64,000 bases of DNA from JBKHAJ01 sp964641125 (GCA_964641125.1 CAZXMO010000005.1:1-64000); one strand, 5' to 3'. Positions 17,296-25,942 are shown, counted from the stretch's first letter. The notes: generated from the letters alone by a model not told the origin. Program-made: numbers and translations.

Positions 17296-18669
17296 ATGGA
17301 GAAATACAGGATGATATTCCGGGTTTTCATATCGATTGCGGTGCTCCTTTGCCGGATCGAAAATATATCGGCCGATCCGCGGACCGCTTCCGAGGGGGAG
17401 ATCGAGACACGATTGGAGAGCGGAACACCCCTTGTTTCGTCCCGTATTATCATGGATTGGCCCGAGGTACGAACCGGAATCGCCGTCGAATACGGTCACG
17501 ACGGACCGCGGTTCTTGAGCGGGGGGATCTCCTCGGTGCCGATAACGGCGGGGACCCTTACCCCTCAGGGGTTATTCAGGGAGATGAACGATCCGGCGGG
17601 ATACTCGGCGGCATCGACGGTCTTTCTCGAGCCGGATCGTTACGTTCTGGACCGGGGATTCGGCCGGATCAGCACATACGGGTTGGTTGTGTCTCTCCCC
17701 CCGGCTGGTGATTCGTGCATATTTCTTATCGGTAATTACTCCGGAACCTTCTCGGCGGGGCTCCTGGGAGTCTTCCCCTTATCCGAGAGGATTATTCTCT
17801 CCCTCCTGACACGGGGAGAAGTCTTCTCCCCTCCCGGTACCGATGAAGATACGTGGTTCTTCGAAGAGTGGGGAAAGGCGGATGTTCCTTCGGCCGGTCA
17901 CTTCGCCGCAAAGGTAACATTGAAACGAAGGATGCTTAAACTGTCTCTCTGCGCGGGGGGGAGCGCCGCGGAGAGTCTCGTGCCCGGGGGGTTCATCCGT
18001 ATTTTCGGGGGGCTGAAACTCGGCGGATTCGAGGTGGAGGGTTTTTCTACCCTCGTCAGCGACTCCTATTTCGGTTCTTCGGGGAAGTATCCGAACTCCC
18101 TCGCCGCATTCGGGGTATCCGGAATCTTTACTCCCGTGAAACCTCTCAGTGTCGAGGCAATGTACACCCGTTCCGTAGGTAGGCCCGCCTCTGTCCCCGC
18201 CTTCAATGTCAGCTCGAAGGATATGTCGGCGACCCGTATTCGGTTCGACTGGAGAGGGTTCGGGCTCCGAGGAGGCTGGGAAAGGAAATTTTCGGTGGAA
18301 GCCGACGGGACCTATTCCGGCGGTGACACCCTTCGCGCGGAGACGGGCCTTAACACGGACGCGGCGGAAGGTCTGCTGTGGGGAGAGATATGTCTTTCTC
18401 CCTACGGGGATACCTCCTATGCCTTCGGCGCCGGTTTCGAGATAGGGGTCGGGATGTGGAGTGTGGAAGGGGATGCCGGTTTTTCTTTCGAGGACGAAGC
18501 GGACCTAGAGGCCGGTCTCACCGTAAAGCTCGATACCGGGACCCATGTCCTCGCCGCGGGGGGGACGGTCTGGTTCGAAGATGTGTACGGCGTCTCCGGC
18601 GGACCGGACTTCGGCTGGAAGGTAGTCGGGAGCTACAAGTTCAGAATGAGCCGCGCCGTCTCGAAATAG
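17296..18669 (+). CDS. Exported protein, putative outer-membrane beta-barrel
   Basis: 457 aa, not recognised. A signal peptide is likely (basic start, hydrophobic FRVFISIAVLL, residues 8-18, then Ala-Asp near 26). The rest alternates short amphipathic strands rich in Gly, Ser and aromatics, such as IRIFGGLKLGGFEVEGFS and YAFGAGFEIGVGMW. The C terminus VVGSYKFRMSRAVSK lacks the usual terminal aromatic. This pattern fits a spirochaetal outer-membrane barrel but is only suggestive. The start has no Shine-Dalgarno sequence; TGTATT ends seven bases before the ATG but lacks a -35 at normal spacing. The 3' end overlaps mgtE by 37 bases. Confidence 0.6.
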   Translation: MEKYRMIFRVFISIAVLLCRIENISADPRTASEGEIETRLESGTPLVSSRIIMDWPEVRTGIAVEYGHDGPRFLSGGISSVPITAGTLTPQGLFREMNDPAGYSAASTVFLEPDRYVLDRGFGRISTYGLVVSLPPAGDSCIFLIGNYSGTFSAGLLGVFPLSERIILSLLTRGEVFSPPGTDEDTWFFEEWGKADVPSAGHFAAKVTLKRRMLKLSLCAGGSAAESLVPGGFIRIFGGLKLGGFEVEGFSTLVSDSYFGSSGKYPNSLAAFGVSGIFTPVKPLSVEAMYTRSVGRPASVPAFNVSSKDMSATRIRFDWRGFGLRGGWERKFSVEADGTYSGGDTLRAETGLNTDAAEGLLWGEICLSPYGDTSYAFGAGFEIGVGMWSVEGDAGFSFEDEADLEAGLTVKLDTGTHVLAAGGTVWFEDVYGVSGGPDFGWKVVGSYKFRMSRAVSK

Positions 18670-19979
18670 ATGGTAAGTCCCGCCACATCGATGACCGTGG
18701 CCATCAGAGGGGCGGACATGACCGTGGGATCGAACCCGAAACGGTGAATGACCAAGGGGGCGAGGGCGCCGATGATGTTGGAAAAGAGGACTACGAAGGT
18801 AAGGGCCGATCCCACTGCCATCGATTGGAGGAAGGTCACCTCCGGCGGGAGGAAGTAGCTCCTTAAGAAGATGATAATCCCCGTACCGAGACCGAGCAGG
18901 AGGCCCACGATTAACTCCCGGGCAAAAACCCTTCCTATATGGGCGAAGGCGATCTCACCCCGCGCGAGTCCCCGGATCATAAGGGTGGTGGACTGGTTCC
19001 CCGAATTACCCCCCGTCTGGGTAATGACCGGCATAAAGATTAACAGGAAGGCGGCCCCGAGGACCAGCGATTCGTAGTGATGAACTACGTTGGTGGTGAT
19101 CGTTCCGAGGATGAGGAGGATAATCAGCCAGGGTATCCGCTTCTTCACCAGGCCTAGGATCCCGGTATCCAGATAGCGGCCGATCCGGCCGTCCATGGCC
19201 CCCATCTTGTACATATCCTCGGTCTGCTCTTCCCGGATGACGTCTATTACATCGTCGACGGTAATAATTCCTAAGAGCCTATTGTAATTGTCAACGACCG
19301 GCAGGGCTAAGAGGTCCATATCCTCTAAGATCTTGGCCACCTCCTCCTGGTCGGTCTGTTCCCTGACGGTAACCACACGCCGCTCGATAATGGTGTCGAT
19401 AATCTCATCGTCGGCCGCTGAAAGGACGCCGCGGAGAGACACAACCCCTAACAGGCGTTTCAGTTGATCCAGAACGTAGACGTAGTAGACGGTCTCCACC
19501 TTATCGGAGCCTTTTCGGATGAAATTGAGGGTCTGCGCCACGGTGACCCCGGACCGTACCGCCATATACCGCGGTGTCATGAGACCGGCCGCGTCGTCCT
19601 CGTCGAACCGGAGGAGAAAGAGGGTCTCCCGTCTCGACTCTTCACTCAAGTTTTCCCATACCGCCCGTCGGATTTCCGGGGAGACCCGCTGCATAAAGTC
19701 GACGATATCGTCCGGCTCGAGCTCCGCGAAGAGGAGCTTCAGGTTCTCACCGGAAAGAACCTCGATGATCTCCTCCTGCTCGTTGAAGGTAAGCGCGTTC
19801 AAAACCTCGATCTTCCGGTCCATGGTCAGTTGGAGGAATATCTTGACGGCCTCTTCCCGGGACAGGTCATCCCATATCTCCGCCAGATCCTGGACCGGGA
19901 TTTCATTGACCAGGCGCTTGAAATCCCCTCCGCTCAAGTTTCCGAAATAATCTCGGATGTACTCAATTGTCGTATTCAT
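18633..19979 (-). CDS. mgtE: Magnesium transporter MgtE
   Basis: A 448-aa Mg2+ channel/transporter. Domains in order: the N-terminal helical MgtE_N superhelix (about 15-130, MDRKIEVLNALTFNEQEEII); two CBS domains (about 135-255, RRVVTVREQTDQEEVAKIL); a plug helix; then a five-helix membrane domain (about 280-445) with TQTGGNSGNQSTTLMIRGLA, the ion-pore signature. The frame runs 45 codons upstream into murB, but ATG 19979 has a GGAGAG site and the family N terminus. The first 17 bases overlap the end of murB, making a murB-mgtE operon. Confidence 0.93.
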   Translation of the reverse strand: MNTTIEYIRDYFGNLSGGDFKRLVNEIPVQDLAEIWDDLSREEAVKIFLQLTMDRKIEVLNALTFNEQEEIIEVLSGENLKLLFAELEPDDIVDFMQRVSPEIRRAVWENLSEESRRETLFLLRFDEDDAAGLMTPRYMAVRSGVTVAQTLNFIRKGSDKVETVYYVYVLDQLKRLLGVVSLRGVLSAADDEIIDTIIERRVVTVREQTDQEEVAKILEDMDLLALPVVDNYNRLLGIITVDDVIDVIREEQTEDMYKMGAMDGRIGRYLDTGILGLVKKRIPWLIILLILGTITTNVVHHYESLVLGAAFLLIFMPVITQTGGNSGNQSTTLMIRGLARGEIAFAHIGRVFARELIVGLLLGLGTGIIIFLRSYFLPPEVTFLQSMAVGSALTFVVLFSNIIGALAPLVIHRFGFDPTVMSAPLMATVIDVAGLTIYFETARLILNL

Positions 19980-20889
19980 CCCACTCTCCAATATAGATGA
20001 CTTCTTCCGACAGTTTATACCCGTAGTAGTTGTAGACTCGATCCTTGACATCTTCGATAAGGGTTCGGATGTCGGCGGCGGTGGCGTTCCCCGTGTTGAC
20101 GATGATGTTAGCATGCCTCGGTGATATCATGGCGCCTCCGACGCGGTGCCCCTTGAGGCCGAGACTGTCGATGATCGCCCCCGAGGGTCGGCCGAAGGAG
20201 CGATTGTTCTTGAAGATTGATCCCGCCGAGGGCATGTCGAAGTGTCCCTTCGCCGCCCGGTCTTTTTCGTAAGAACGCATTCTTTCCCGTATCTCATCGG
20301 GTTTTCCCGGGATCAGCTCGAACTCCGCCTCGAGAAGAAGTTCGCCGGAGGTCTGAAACGGGGAAACCTTGTAATCGAACTCTTCCTGACTGATCGTCTT
20401 GAAAACGACGGACATATCGGGGGTAAGAACTTTCACCGACTTAAGGAGGTCCGCGGCGGAGGACCCGTAGCATCGCGCGTTCATGTAGACCGCGCCGCCG
20501 ACGGTCCCGGGCATGGAGTAGAAGAATTCGAGTCCCGAAAGGCCGCAATCGGCGGCTCCGACCGCGGCATCGTGAACGGGGAGTCCGGCCCCGGCGGTCA
20601 ATAAATTCCCCTCCGCGGCGCACCCGGAGAACCCGCCTAAGTGGAGGGTGATGCCCTCGACCCCCCGGTCGGCGGCGAGCACGTTCGCGCCGGTCCCTAG
20701 AACGGTTACGGGAACGCCGGCATTTCGGGCAAGATCGAGAAGCTTTTTGAGCTCTTCGATATCCTGAGGAACGGTGAATACCTCCGCCGGGCCGCCGACC
20801 TCGAAGGTCGTGTGCCGTGCGAGGGGCTCGTCAAAGCGGATTATTCCCCTCATATTGATATTTTTAAGTAATTCCCGTAGATTGGACAC
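19963..20889 (-). CDS. murB: UDP-N-acetylenolpyruvoylglucosamine reductase
   Basis: A 308-aa FAD enzyme that reduces UDP-GlcNAc-enolpyruvate to UDP-MurNAc for peptidoglycan. Visible motifs: HTTFEVGGPAEVF, VLGTGANVLAADRG (FAD loop), MPGTVGGAVYMNARCYG and SAGSIFKN with the catalytic Ser. The short form lacking the Tyr loop fits type II MurB. I use the GTG at 20889 because the N-terminal helix belongs to the family; an ATG 12 codons inside is possible. A TACTAT box ends six bases before the GTG, suggesting a leaderless message, although no good -35 is visible. T. pallidum also places murB next to cysS (from memory). Confidence 0.93.
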   Translation of the reverse strand: MSNLRELLKNINMRGIIRFDEPLARHTTFEVGGPAEVFTVPQDIEELKKLLDLARNAGVPVTVLGTGANVLAADRGVEGITLHLGGFSGCAAEGNLLTAGAGLPVHDAAVGAADCGLSGLEFFYSMPGTVGGAVYMNARCYGSSAADLLKSVKVLTPDMSVVFKTISQEEFDYKVSPFQTSGELLLEAEFELIPGKPDEIRERMRSYEKDRAAKGHFDMPSAGSIFKNNRSFGRPSGAIIDSLGLKGHRVGGAMISPRHANIIVNTGNATAADIRTLIEDVKDRVYNYYGYKLSEEVIYIGEWDEYDN

Positions 20890-20955
20890 CTGAATATAGT
20901 ATGCGAAAAGGAAGCGAAATTTCTACCTGTTTGAGGCAAATACCGGTCCGGCTAC

Positions 20956-22371
20956 ATGAAAATATATAATACCTTGATTCGGAAAAATGAAGAATTCGTC
21001 CCCCTGCACGACCGGAAGGTAGGGCTCTACACCTGCGGGCCCACCGTCTACAACTACGCTCATATCGGGAATCTACGCACCTACGTCTTCGAGGACATCT
21101 TGAGACGAACCCTCACCTATTTCGGTTACCGGGTGAAGCAGGTCATGAATATTACCGACGTGGGGCACCTGACCGACGATGCGGACGAGGGCGAAGACAA
21201 GATGACCAAGAGCGCCCGGGAGAAGAAGAAGTCGGTCTGGGAGATCGCCGAGTTCTATACCGATGCATTTTTCGAAGACACCGATAAGCTCAACATCGAA
21301 CGTCCCGAGATCGCCTGCCGTGCCACCGAACATATCGACGAGATGATCGCTCTGGTCGAAAGGCTCGAGGCGAAGGGATACACCTATGAATCCGGGGGCA
21401 ACATCTACTTCGATATCTCCCGGGTCGAGGATTACGGAAAGCTCGCCCTCCTGGACCGCCAGGAGCTCTTGGCCGGGGCCCGGGTCGATGTGGACCGAGA
21501 GAAGAAAAACCCCCATGATTTCGTCTTGTGGTTTACCCGCTCCAAGTTCGAGCATCAGGCGATGCTCTGGGACAGCCCCTGGGGGAGGGGATATCCGGGG
21601 TGGCATCTGGAGTGCAGCGCCATGAGCATGAAATACTTAGGCGAGCAGTTCGACATCCACTGCGGGGGAATCGACCATATCCCCGTTCACCACACCAACG
21701 AGATTGCCCAATCGGAGGCGGCCACGGGAAAGAAATCCGTCAACTATTGGATGCATGCCGAGTTCCTGCTCATGCGGCAGGGAAAGATGGCAAAGTCCAA
21801 GGGAAATTTCATAACCCTGAGGTCCCTCGAGGAGGAGGGGTATCATCCGCTGGATTACCGATACTTCTGCTTGGGCGCCCATTACCGTTCGCAGCTCCAA
21901 TTCAGTCTCGAAGGACTCGGCGCGGCCCGAAACGCCCGAGAAAACCTGATGGAGAGGGTAGGCGAGCTCGCCTCCCGGGCCGGCGGACCGGACACGTTTG
22001 CCGGCGCGGATCTCGGCGGCGGCGCCGGTAGCTACCTCGAACCCTTCGAGGAGCATATCGGTAACGATCTGAACATGCCCCAAGCCCTAGCCGACCTATG
22101 GGGACTGGTCAAGGATACCGATGTTTCCGACGACTCAAAATACGCGGCGATTCTTGAGATGGACCGGGTGCTCGGGCTGAAGCTCGAAGAAGCCTCGAAG
22201 GGGGAGGAAGAACCCCTGGACGAGGAAAGCCTGGATCTTATCGGATCGAGGGAATCCGCCCGGAAAAAGAAGGATTTCCGGAAAGCCGACGAGATACGGG
22301 ATATCTTGTTAGAAAAAGGTATTCGGCTCAAGGACACTCCCGAAGGAACCGAGTGGGAAAGGAAAAAATAA
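20956..22371 (+). CDS. cysS: Cysteinyl-tRNA synthetase
   Basis: A 471-aa class I synthetase. The HIGH-type motif lies in CGPTVYNYAHIGNLRTYVF, where the first Cys is also a zinc ligand. GWHLECSAMSMKYLG and GGIDHIPVHHTNEIAQSEA supply the other zinc and active-site residues. The KMSKS motif is QGKMAKSKGNFITL, with Ala in place of Met-neighbour residue 3 as in many CysRS. It is divergent from murB with 66 bases between; I see neither a Shine-Dalgarno site nor a convincing promoter directly before the ATG. It is followed by the ECF sigma gene. Confidence 0.96.
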   Translation: MKIYNTLIRKNEEFVPLHDRKVGLYTCGPTVYNYAHIGNLRTYVFEDILRRTLTYFGYRVKQVMNITDVGHLTDDADEGEDKMTKSAREKKKSVWEIAEFYTDAFFEDTDKLNIERPEIACRATEHIDEMIALVERLEAKGYTYESGGNIYFDISRVEDYGKLALLDRQELLAGARVDVDREKKNPHDFVLWFTRSKFEHQAMLWDSPWGRGYPGWHLECSAMSMKYLGEQFDIHCGGIDHIPVHHTNEIAQSEAATGKKSVNYWMHAEFLLMRQGKMAKSKGNFITLRSLEEEGYHPLDYRYFCLGAHYRSQLQFSLEGLGAARNARENLMERVGELASRAGGPDTFAGADLGGGAGSYLEPFEEHIGNDLNMPQALADLWGLVKDTDVSDDSKYAAILEMDRVLGLKLEEASKGEEEPLDEESLDLIGSRESARKKKDFRKADEIRDILLEKGIRLKDTPEGTEWERKK

Positions 22372-22415
22372 GGATAAAATAATGTGTAACCAAAGCCCGA
22401 ATCGGTTGTTCTAAT

Positions 22416-22943
22416 ATGCAGAGAGAGGATGAACCGACAGGATTCAGAAGATTTTATAATGAAACCTTTCCCCTCCTCATGAGTATCGCATACCATATGA
22501 CCGGAGATAGGACAATATCAGAAGATTTATGCCAGGAAGCGTTCGTACGGTACTACGAAAGGCAGGATACCTTTCCCGATTTCGATCAAGCGCGGTACTG
22601 GCTCATACGCGTCCTCAAAAATCTTACCTTGAACTACGAAAAGAGAAAGACCCGGGAAGGAAACGCAAACCGCCGGTTTCATCTCGAACCGAAGCGAAAA
22701 TCCGAAGCAAGCTATTCGGACACCTTGAAGGAAGAAACCAAGCAGTTAGTCCGATCAGCCCTCGATCGTCTTCCCGTCAAGCTCAGGACCCCCTTGGTTT
22801 TGAGGGAATTCGGGGACCTCTCGTACAAGGAGATTGCCAGTATAATGCATATTACCGAAGCTAATGTGAAGGTACGGGTTTACCGGGCTCGGGAAGCCGT
22901 TTCACAGATGATAGAAAAGGGGGAAATCTATGTGCCCGAATGA
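22416..22943 (+). CDS. ECF-family RNA polymerase sigma factor
   Basis: A 175-aa sigma-70-related factor with only regions 2 and 4. Region 2 is at about 10-80 (ISEDLCQEAFVRYYERQ, then FDQARYWLIRVLKNLTLNY), and region 4 at about 118-168 (LPVKLRTPLVLREFGDLSYK and the helix-turn-helix ITEANVKVRVYRAREAV). The next gene encodes an anti-sigma factor and overlaps its end by 14 bases, so the pair is a cis-acting envelope-stress switch. T. pallidum has an ECF gene next to cysS (TP0092, from memory). The ATG at 22416 lacks a Shine-Dalgarno sequence, so the start is less sure than the gene. Confidence 0.92.
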   Translation: MQREDEPTGFRRFYNETFPLLMSIAYHMTGDRTISEDLCQEAFVRYYERQDTFPDFDQARYWLIRVLKNLTLNYEKRKTREGNANRRFHLEPKRKSEASYSDTLKEETKQLVRSALDRLPVKLRTPLVLREFGDLSYKEIASIMHITEANVKVRVYRAREAVSQMIEKGEIYVPE

Positions 22944-23475
22944 TCAGATTCTCTCCGCCTACTTCGATTCAGAAATAGAATTGCCCCATCGACAGAGGGT
23001 GACCGAACACATCGCCGGCTGTCCCACTTGCGGCGATAAGGTGGACTTATACAACACGACCCGGAATCTCCTGAGAAGTGACGAAGTTCCCGGCCTCGAC
23101 GAGAGCCGGGCGAGGGTCTTGAAGAGGATCTACGCCGAAAAAGCGAGGAACAACGAGGCGGGAAATAACTTCTGGCGGAAAAAGGTCGTCCTCCCGGCCC
23201 CCCTCGCCGCGGCGGCGGGAATACTGTTCTTTATCCTCGTCGGCGGGATGACTGCAATTGCGATGAGGGAAGAGTCTTCCTATCTGGCATCGGTGCAGCG
23301 GAAAACACCCTCGGTGATACAGATCGAAGGGGAAAATTTAGAGGAGATCCGCGCGCTTCTTGAGTCCAGAGAGCTCGTCGTGGAGGTTAATTTCGAGCTT
23401 CCGAGGGAGAAGGACTTCGTCATCATCGGTGAGCCCCAGCTCATTCCGGTCAAGAGCGCGGCGCTCGGTCGCTGA
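22930..23475 (+). CDS. Membrane-bound anti-sigma factor (zinc-finger ZAS type)
   Basis: A 181-aa single-pass membrane protein. The cytoplasmic N terminus has the zinc anti-sigma motif H-x3-C-x2-C (TEHIAGCPTCGDKV, residues about 26-39). A transmembrane helix follows at about 90-115 (PLAAAAGILFFILVGGMTAI), and then a periplasmic tail of about 65 residues. It should hold the ECF sigma factor inactive until an envelope signal arrives. GGGGGA is a Shine-Dalgarno site inside the end of the sigma gene. The stop codon lies against the ATG of the next exported protein (before the assembly gap), giving a sigma / anti-sigma / effector operon. Confidence 0.88.
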   Translation: MCPNDQILSAYFDSEIELPHRQRVTEHIAGCPTCGDKVDLYNTTRNLLRSDEVPGLDESRARVLKRIYAEKARNNEAGNNFWRKKVVLPAPLAAAAGILFFILVGGMTAIAMREESSYLASVQRKTPSVIQIEGENLEEIRALLESRELVVEVNFELPREKDFVIIGEPQLIPVKSAALGR

Positions 23476-23684
23476 TATGAGACGTCTCGGACTCACATTA
23501 GGGGTGTTTTTCGCTCTCGCTTCGACGGTNNNNNNNNNNNNNNNNNNNNNNNNNNNNNNNNNNNNNNNNNNNNNNNNNNNNNNNNNNNNNNNNNNNNNNN
23601 NNNNNNNNNNNNNNNNNNNNNNNNNNNNNATATGAGACGTCTCGGACTCACATTAGGGGTGTTTTTCGCTCTCGCTTCGACGGT
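23475..23684. repeat. 55-bp direct duplication flanking a 100-N assembly gap
   Basis: The 55 bases at 23475-23529 (starting ATATGAGACGTC) recur exactly at 23630-23684, with 100 N between (23530-23629). The first copy begins the exported-protein gene right after the anti-sigma stop, and the second copy begins the same gene again in full. The simplest reading is two contigs that share a 55-bp end overlap and were joined by a fixed 100-N spacer. Merging the copies restores one continuous gene. The length estimate of the gap should not be trusted. Confidence 0.9.
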
Positions 23685-24114
23685 TTTTGCCGACGATCTG
23701 GAAGAGATCCTCGAAGCGGTCGACGAAAATATCTACTCCGTACACATCCACGCCCGAGTCTATGAATCGGGAGAGATTTCCACCTGGGAAATGGATGTCA
23801 AAAAGTTTACAATTGCCGGAAAGAAAGTAATCGTGAAGCTCGAGGGAGAGAACGTCCTCGTCGTTGCCGAGTTGACCCCCTACCTGCAGAGCGACGACAC
23901 CATTCTCCTCGTTGCTCAGGGTGAAGTATGGATTACAACACCTCAGGATGAGCAGGTTAAATACTCGAGCGTCATAAAAAGCCTTCCCATACAGTACGGT
24001 GATAAGGTATATTTCTATCCGTTAGGAGTCGGGAAGATAAAGGATGCTTTTATCATCGAACTGGAAATCGAGGTCAATCCCTATAGGACCGTTGCGCGTA
24101 ACGGGAAGCGCTAA
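23632..24114 (+). CDS. Small exported protein of the ECF operon, unknown function
   Basis: 160 aa, not recognised. The signal peptide LGLTLGVFFALASTVFA (residues 4-20) is followed by a short mature domain of about 140 residues that looks all-beta (VIVKLEGENVLVVAELTPYL, ILLVAQGEVWITTP). The fold may resemble lipoprotein-carrier-type outer-membrane proteins (LolA-like), but I cannot confirm this. The first 18 codons also appear before the N gap because of the assembly duplication; in the true sequence the ATG probably sits one base after the anti-sigma stop. It is probably an envelope target of the sigma factor and is followed nine bases later by the TIG protein. Confidence 0.8.
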   Translation: MRRLGLTLGVFFALASTVFADDLEEILEAVDENIYSVHIHARVYESGEISTWEMDVKKFTIAGKKVIVKLEGENVLVVAELTPYLQSDDTILLVAQGEVWITTPQDEQVKYSSVIKSLPIQYGDKVYFYPLGVGKIKDAFIIELEIEVNPYRTVARNGKR

Positions 24115-24123
24115 AATACATTC

Positions 24124-25827
24124 ATGTCCATGAATCCTAATCTCTCGGAAATGGAAGACGCGAGGAAGTCTCAGGGTCCCTTGGGCCGATTGGTGCGGCA
24201 CAAGGCTTTCCTTCCGGTGGTCCTTTTTCTTTTTATCACTATCCTCTTCAGTTTCAGCTCTCAATTCTCGGACCGCCCCCCGGAGATCGAAAGCATAACC
24301 CCCGAGATTGGGGTCCCCGGGGACGTCCTGATCATTACGGGGAAAAATTTCGGTGAATCCAGGAGCGGAGGCGAGGTCCTCATCGCGGGAACTCGGCCCG
24401 TCTCCTCGTCGTACATCGAGTGGAAGGACAATCGGATAAGCGTCCGCATCCCTCGGGGTGTCGGGTCGGGAATGGTCACCGTTAACACAGCGAGCGGCCG
24501 GAGCAGGGGAGTGTTGTTTACAAACCGTAACCACATCCCCGTTGTTATAGAAGGTCCGTCCAGATCAGGATATCCGTATATATCCGAGGTTACCCCCAGC
24601 CAGGGCCCGGTGGGGACCCTCCTTCACATAAGGGGTCTCAATTTCGGAACTGAACAAGGCCAGAGTGAGGTAAATTTTTCCTCGTTGACCCTGACCGGAG
24701 GTGAAGAGAACGGTCTGTCTCTCGCCGCGTGTGAATGCTCTTTCGATTACGAGCAATGGCGGGAGAGCGAGATAGCCGTCCGCGTCCCGGACGGAGCCAC
24801 CTCGGGGAATATAACCGTGGAAACCGACCGGGGGACCAGCAATTCGGTATACTTCGAGGTCACCAATCCGGTGGGTTCGAAGCTCGTGGGAGAACGGCAG
24901 GGGTATCAGCTTCAGTACGGCCTCACCCTGACCGATGTAGCGGCGGGAGAAGAGAATTGGGTCTACTTCTGGGTGCCCCGTGTTCGCCGGGGGCTCGAGC
25001 AGACTAATTCGGAGACCGTCGATGAGCCCGCTCCCTTCTGGAACGATTACGGAAGAATGAACGTATATCACTTTCGCAATATGGCCCCGGACTACGTCTA
25101 CGAGGTATCTCAGACCGCATGGTTCGACCGGTATGCCGTGGAAACGAAGATCGATCCCGGCAATGTCGTCCCCTATGACCGGGAAAGGAGACTCTACCGG
25201 CACTTTACCTCTCCCGACGACTTCGTTCCCTCGGATCACGAAAGGCTGTCGGAGATCGCAACTTCCCGGGTCAGGTGGGAGAATAATCCCTACCGGGCCG
25301 CCGAAAGCCTCTACGGGTACGTGGTGGATAGTTTCGAGTACGGTTCCGGGACAGCCGAGGGGAGCAGCGGAGGAGAAGGGATTGACGAAATCCTCGATTC
25401 GGGGATAGCCGATTCCTACGGATACGCTGTGGTGTACTGCGCCCTCCTCCGGAATGCCGGTATTCCCGCGCGTCCCGTGAGCGGACTCCTGGTCTACGGA
25501 GACAAGAGGGCCGCGAGCCATCACTGGGTGGAATTCTATCTCGAAGAGTTCGGATGGGTACCGGTTGACCCGGTCCTCGGGGCCAATACCCGGTTTGAGG
25601 ATATCCCTGCGGTCGAAAATCCCCGGGAATACTACTTCGGGAACCTCGATAATCGACACATCGCCTTTTCCAAGGGAATATTAGAGGCTATCAGGATAAA
25701 ACCGGACGGCAAAATCGTCAGGAGAAAGCCCGAATACGCCTTGCAGACAATACACGAGGAGGTTTCCCCCGGCATCAGGAGTTACAGGGTCGTCTGGCAG
25801 AAACCGCGGGTGGTCGATTGGTGGTAG
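24124..25827 (+). CDS. TIG-domain protein with degenerate transglutaminase-like domain
   Basis: A 567-aa envelope protein. An N-terminal signal anchor (FLPVVLFLFITILF, about 29-42) precedes two IPT/TIG immunoglobulin-like domains (about 52-135, SITPEIGVPGDVLIITGKNF; about 148-245, VTPSQGPVGTLLHIRGLNF). A linker domain leads to a transglutaminase-like domain (about 370-490). In the family the nucleophilic Cys stands 12 residues before the Arg of the ALLR helix. Here that position is Ser431 (ADSYGYAVVYCALLR), while the His of HHWVEF (467) and the Asp of VPVDP (482) are kept. It is therefore probably inactive or altered. It is last in the ECF sigma operon. The ATG at 24130 is an alternative start. 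Confidence 0.85.
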   Translation: MSMNPNLSEMEDARKSQGPLGRLVRHKAFLPVVLFLFITILFSFSSQFSDRPPEIESITPEIGVPGDVLIITGKNFGESRSGGEVLIAGTRPVSSSYIEWKDNRISVRIPRGVGSGMVTVNTASGRSRGVLFTNRNHIPVVIEGPSRSGYPYISEVTPSQGPVGTLLHIRGLNFGTEQGQSEVNFSSLTLTGGEENGLSLAACECSFDYEQWRESEIAVRVPDGATSGNITVETDRGTSNSVYFEVTNPVGSKLVGERQGYQLQYGLTLTDVAAGEENWVYFWVPRVRRGLEQTNSETVDEPAPFWNDYGRMNVYHFRNMAPDYVYEVSQTAWFDRYAVETKIDPGNVVPYDRERRLYRHFTSPDDFVPSDHERLSEIATSRVRWENNPYRAAESLYGYVVDSFEYGSGTAEGSSGGEGIDEILDSGIADSYGYAVVYCALLRNAGIPARPVSGLLVYGDKRAASHHWVEFYLEEFGWVPVDPVLGANTRFEDIPAVENPREYYFGNLDNRHIAFSKGILEAIRIKPDGKIVRRKPEYALQTIHEEVSPGIRSYRVVWQKPRVVDWW

Positions 25828-25884
25828 AAGAAATCGGTTCAGGGCTTTATTTGTGCTTCGTTATAGCCGAAAATTACAGTAACA

Positions 25885-25914
25885 TTGACAATTAATCGAT
25901 ATGGTTTTTATACT
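25885..25914 (+). promoter_or_regulatory. Sigma70-type promoter of the double cyclic-nucleotide-domain gene
   Basis: TTGACA (25885-25890), 18-nt spacer, TATACT (25909-25914). The predicted start leaves a leader of about 20 bases containing GAGGAA before ATG 25943. This is a conventional leadered promoter. Confidence 0.7.
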
Positions 25915-25942
25915 TGAGGTATATTAGAACCGAAGAGGAATT

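Noticed and set aside
20902..20955. Leaderless promoter for cysS
   Set aside because: No -10-like hexamer ends 6-10 nt before the ATG, so cysS is not counted in the leaderless set.
22384..22415. ECF-type autoregulatory promoter (GTAACC ... TTCTAA) before the sigma gene
   Set aside because: The spacing is roughly right, but the predicted start would fall inside the annotated ATG and I do not know the promoter consensus of this sigma factor.
23360..23635. Open frame running through the N block, with a second start of the exported protein before the gap
   Set aside because: It only exists because of the N run and the duplicated 55 bp. It is an assembly artefact, not a gene or a real duplication.
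25828..25884. Terminator hairpin after the TIG gene (GGCT ... AGCC)
   Set aside because: The stem is short with a long loop and no following U-tract, so it is not convincing.
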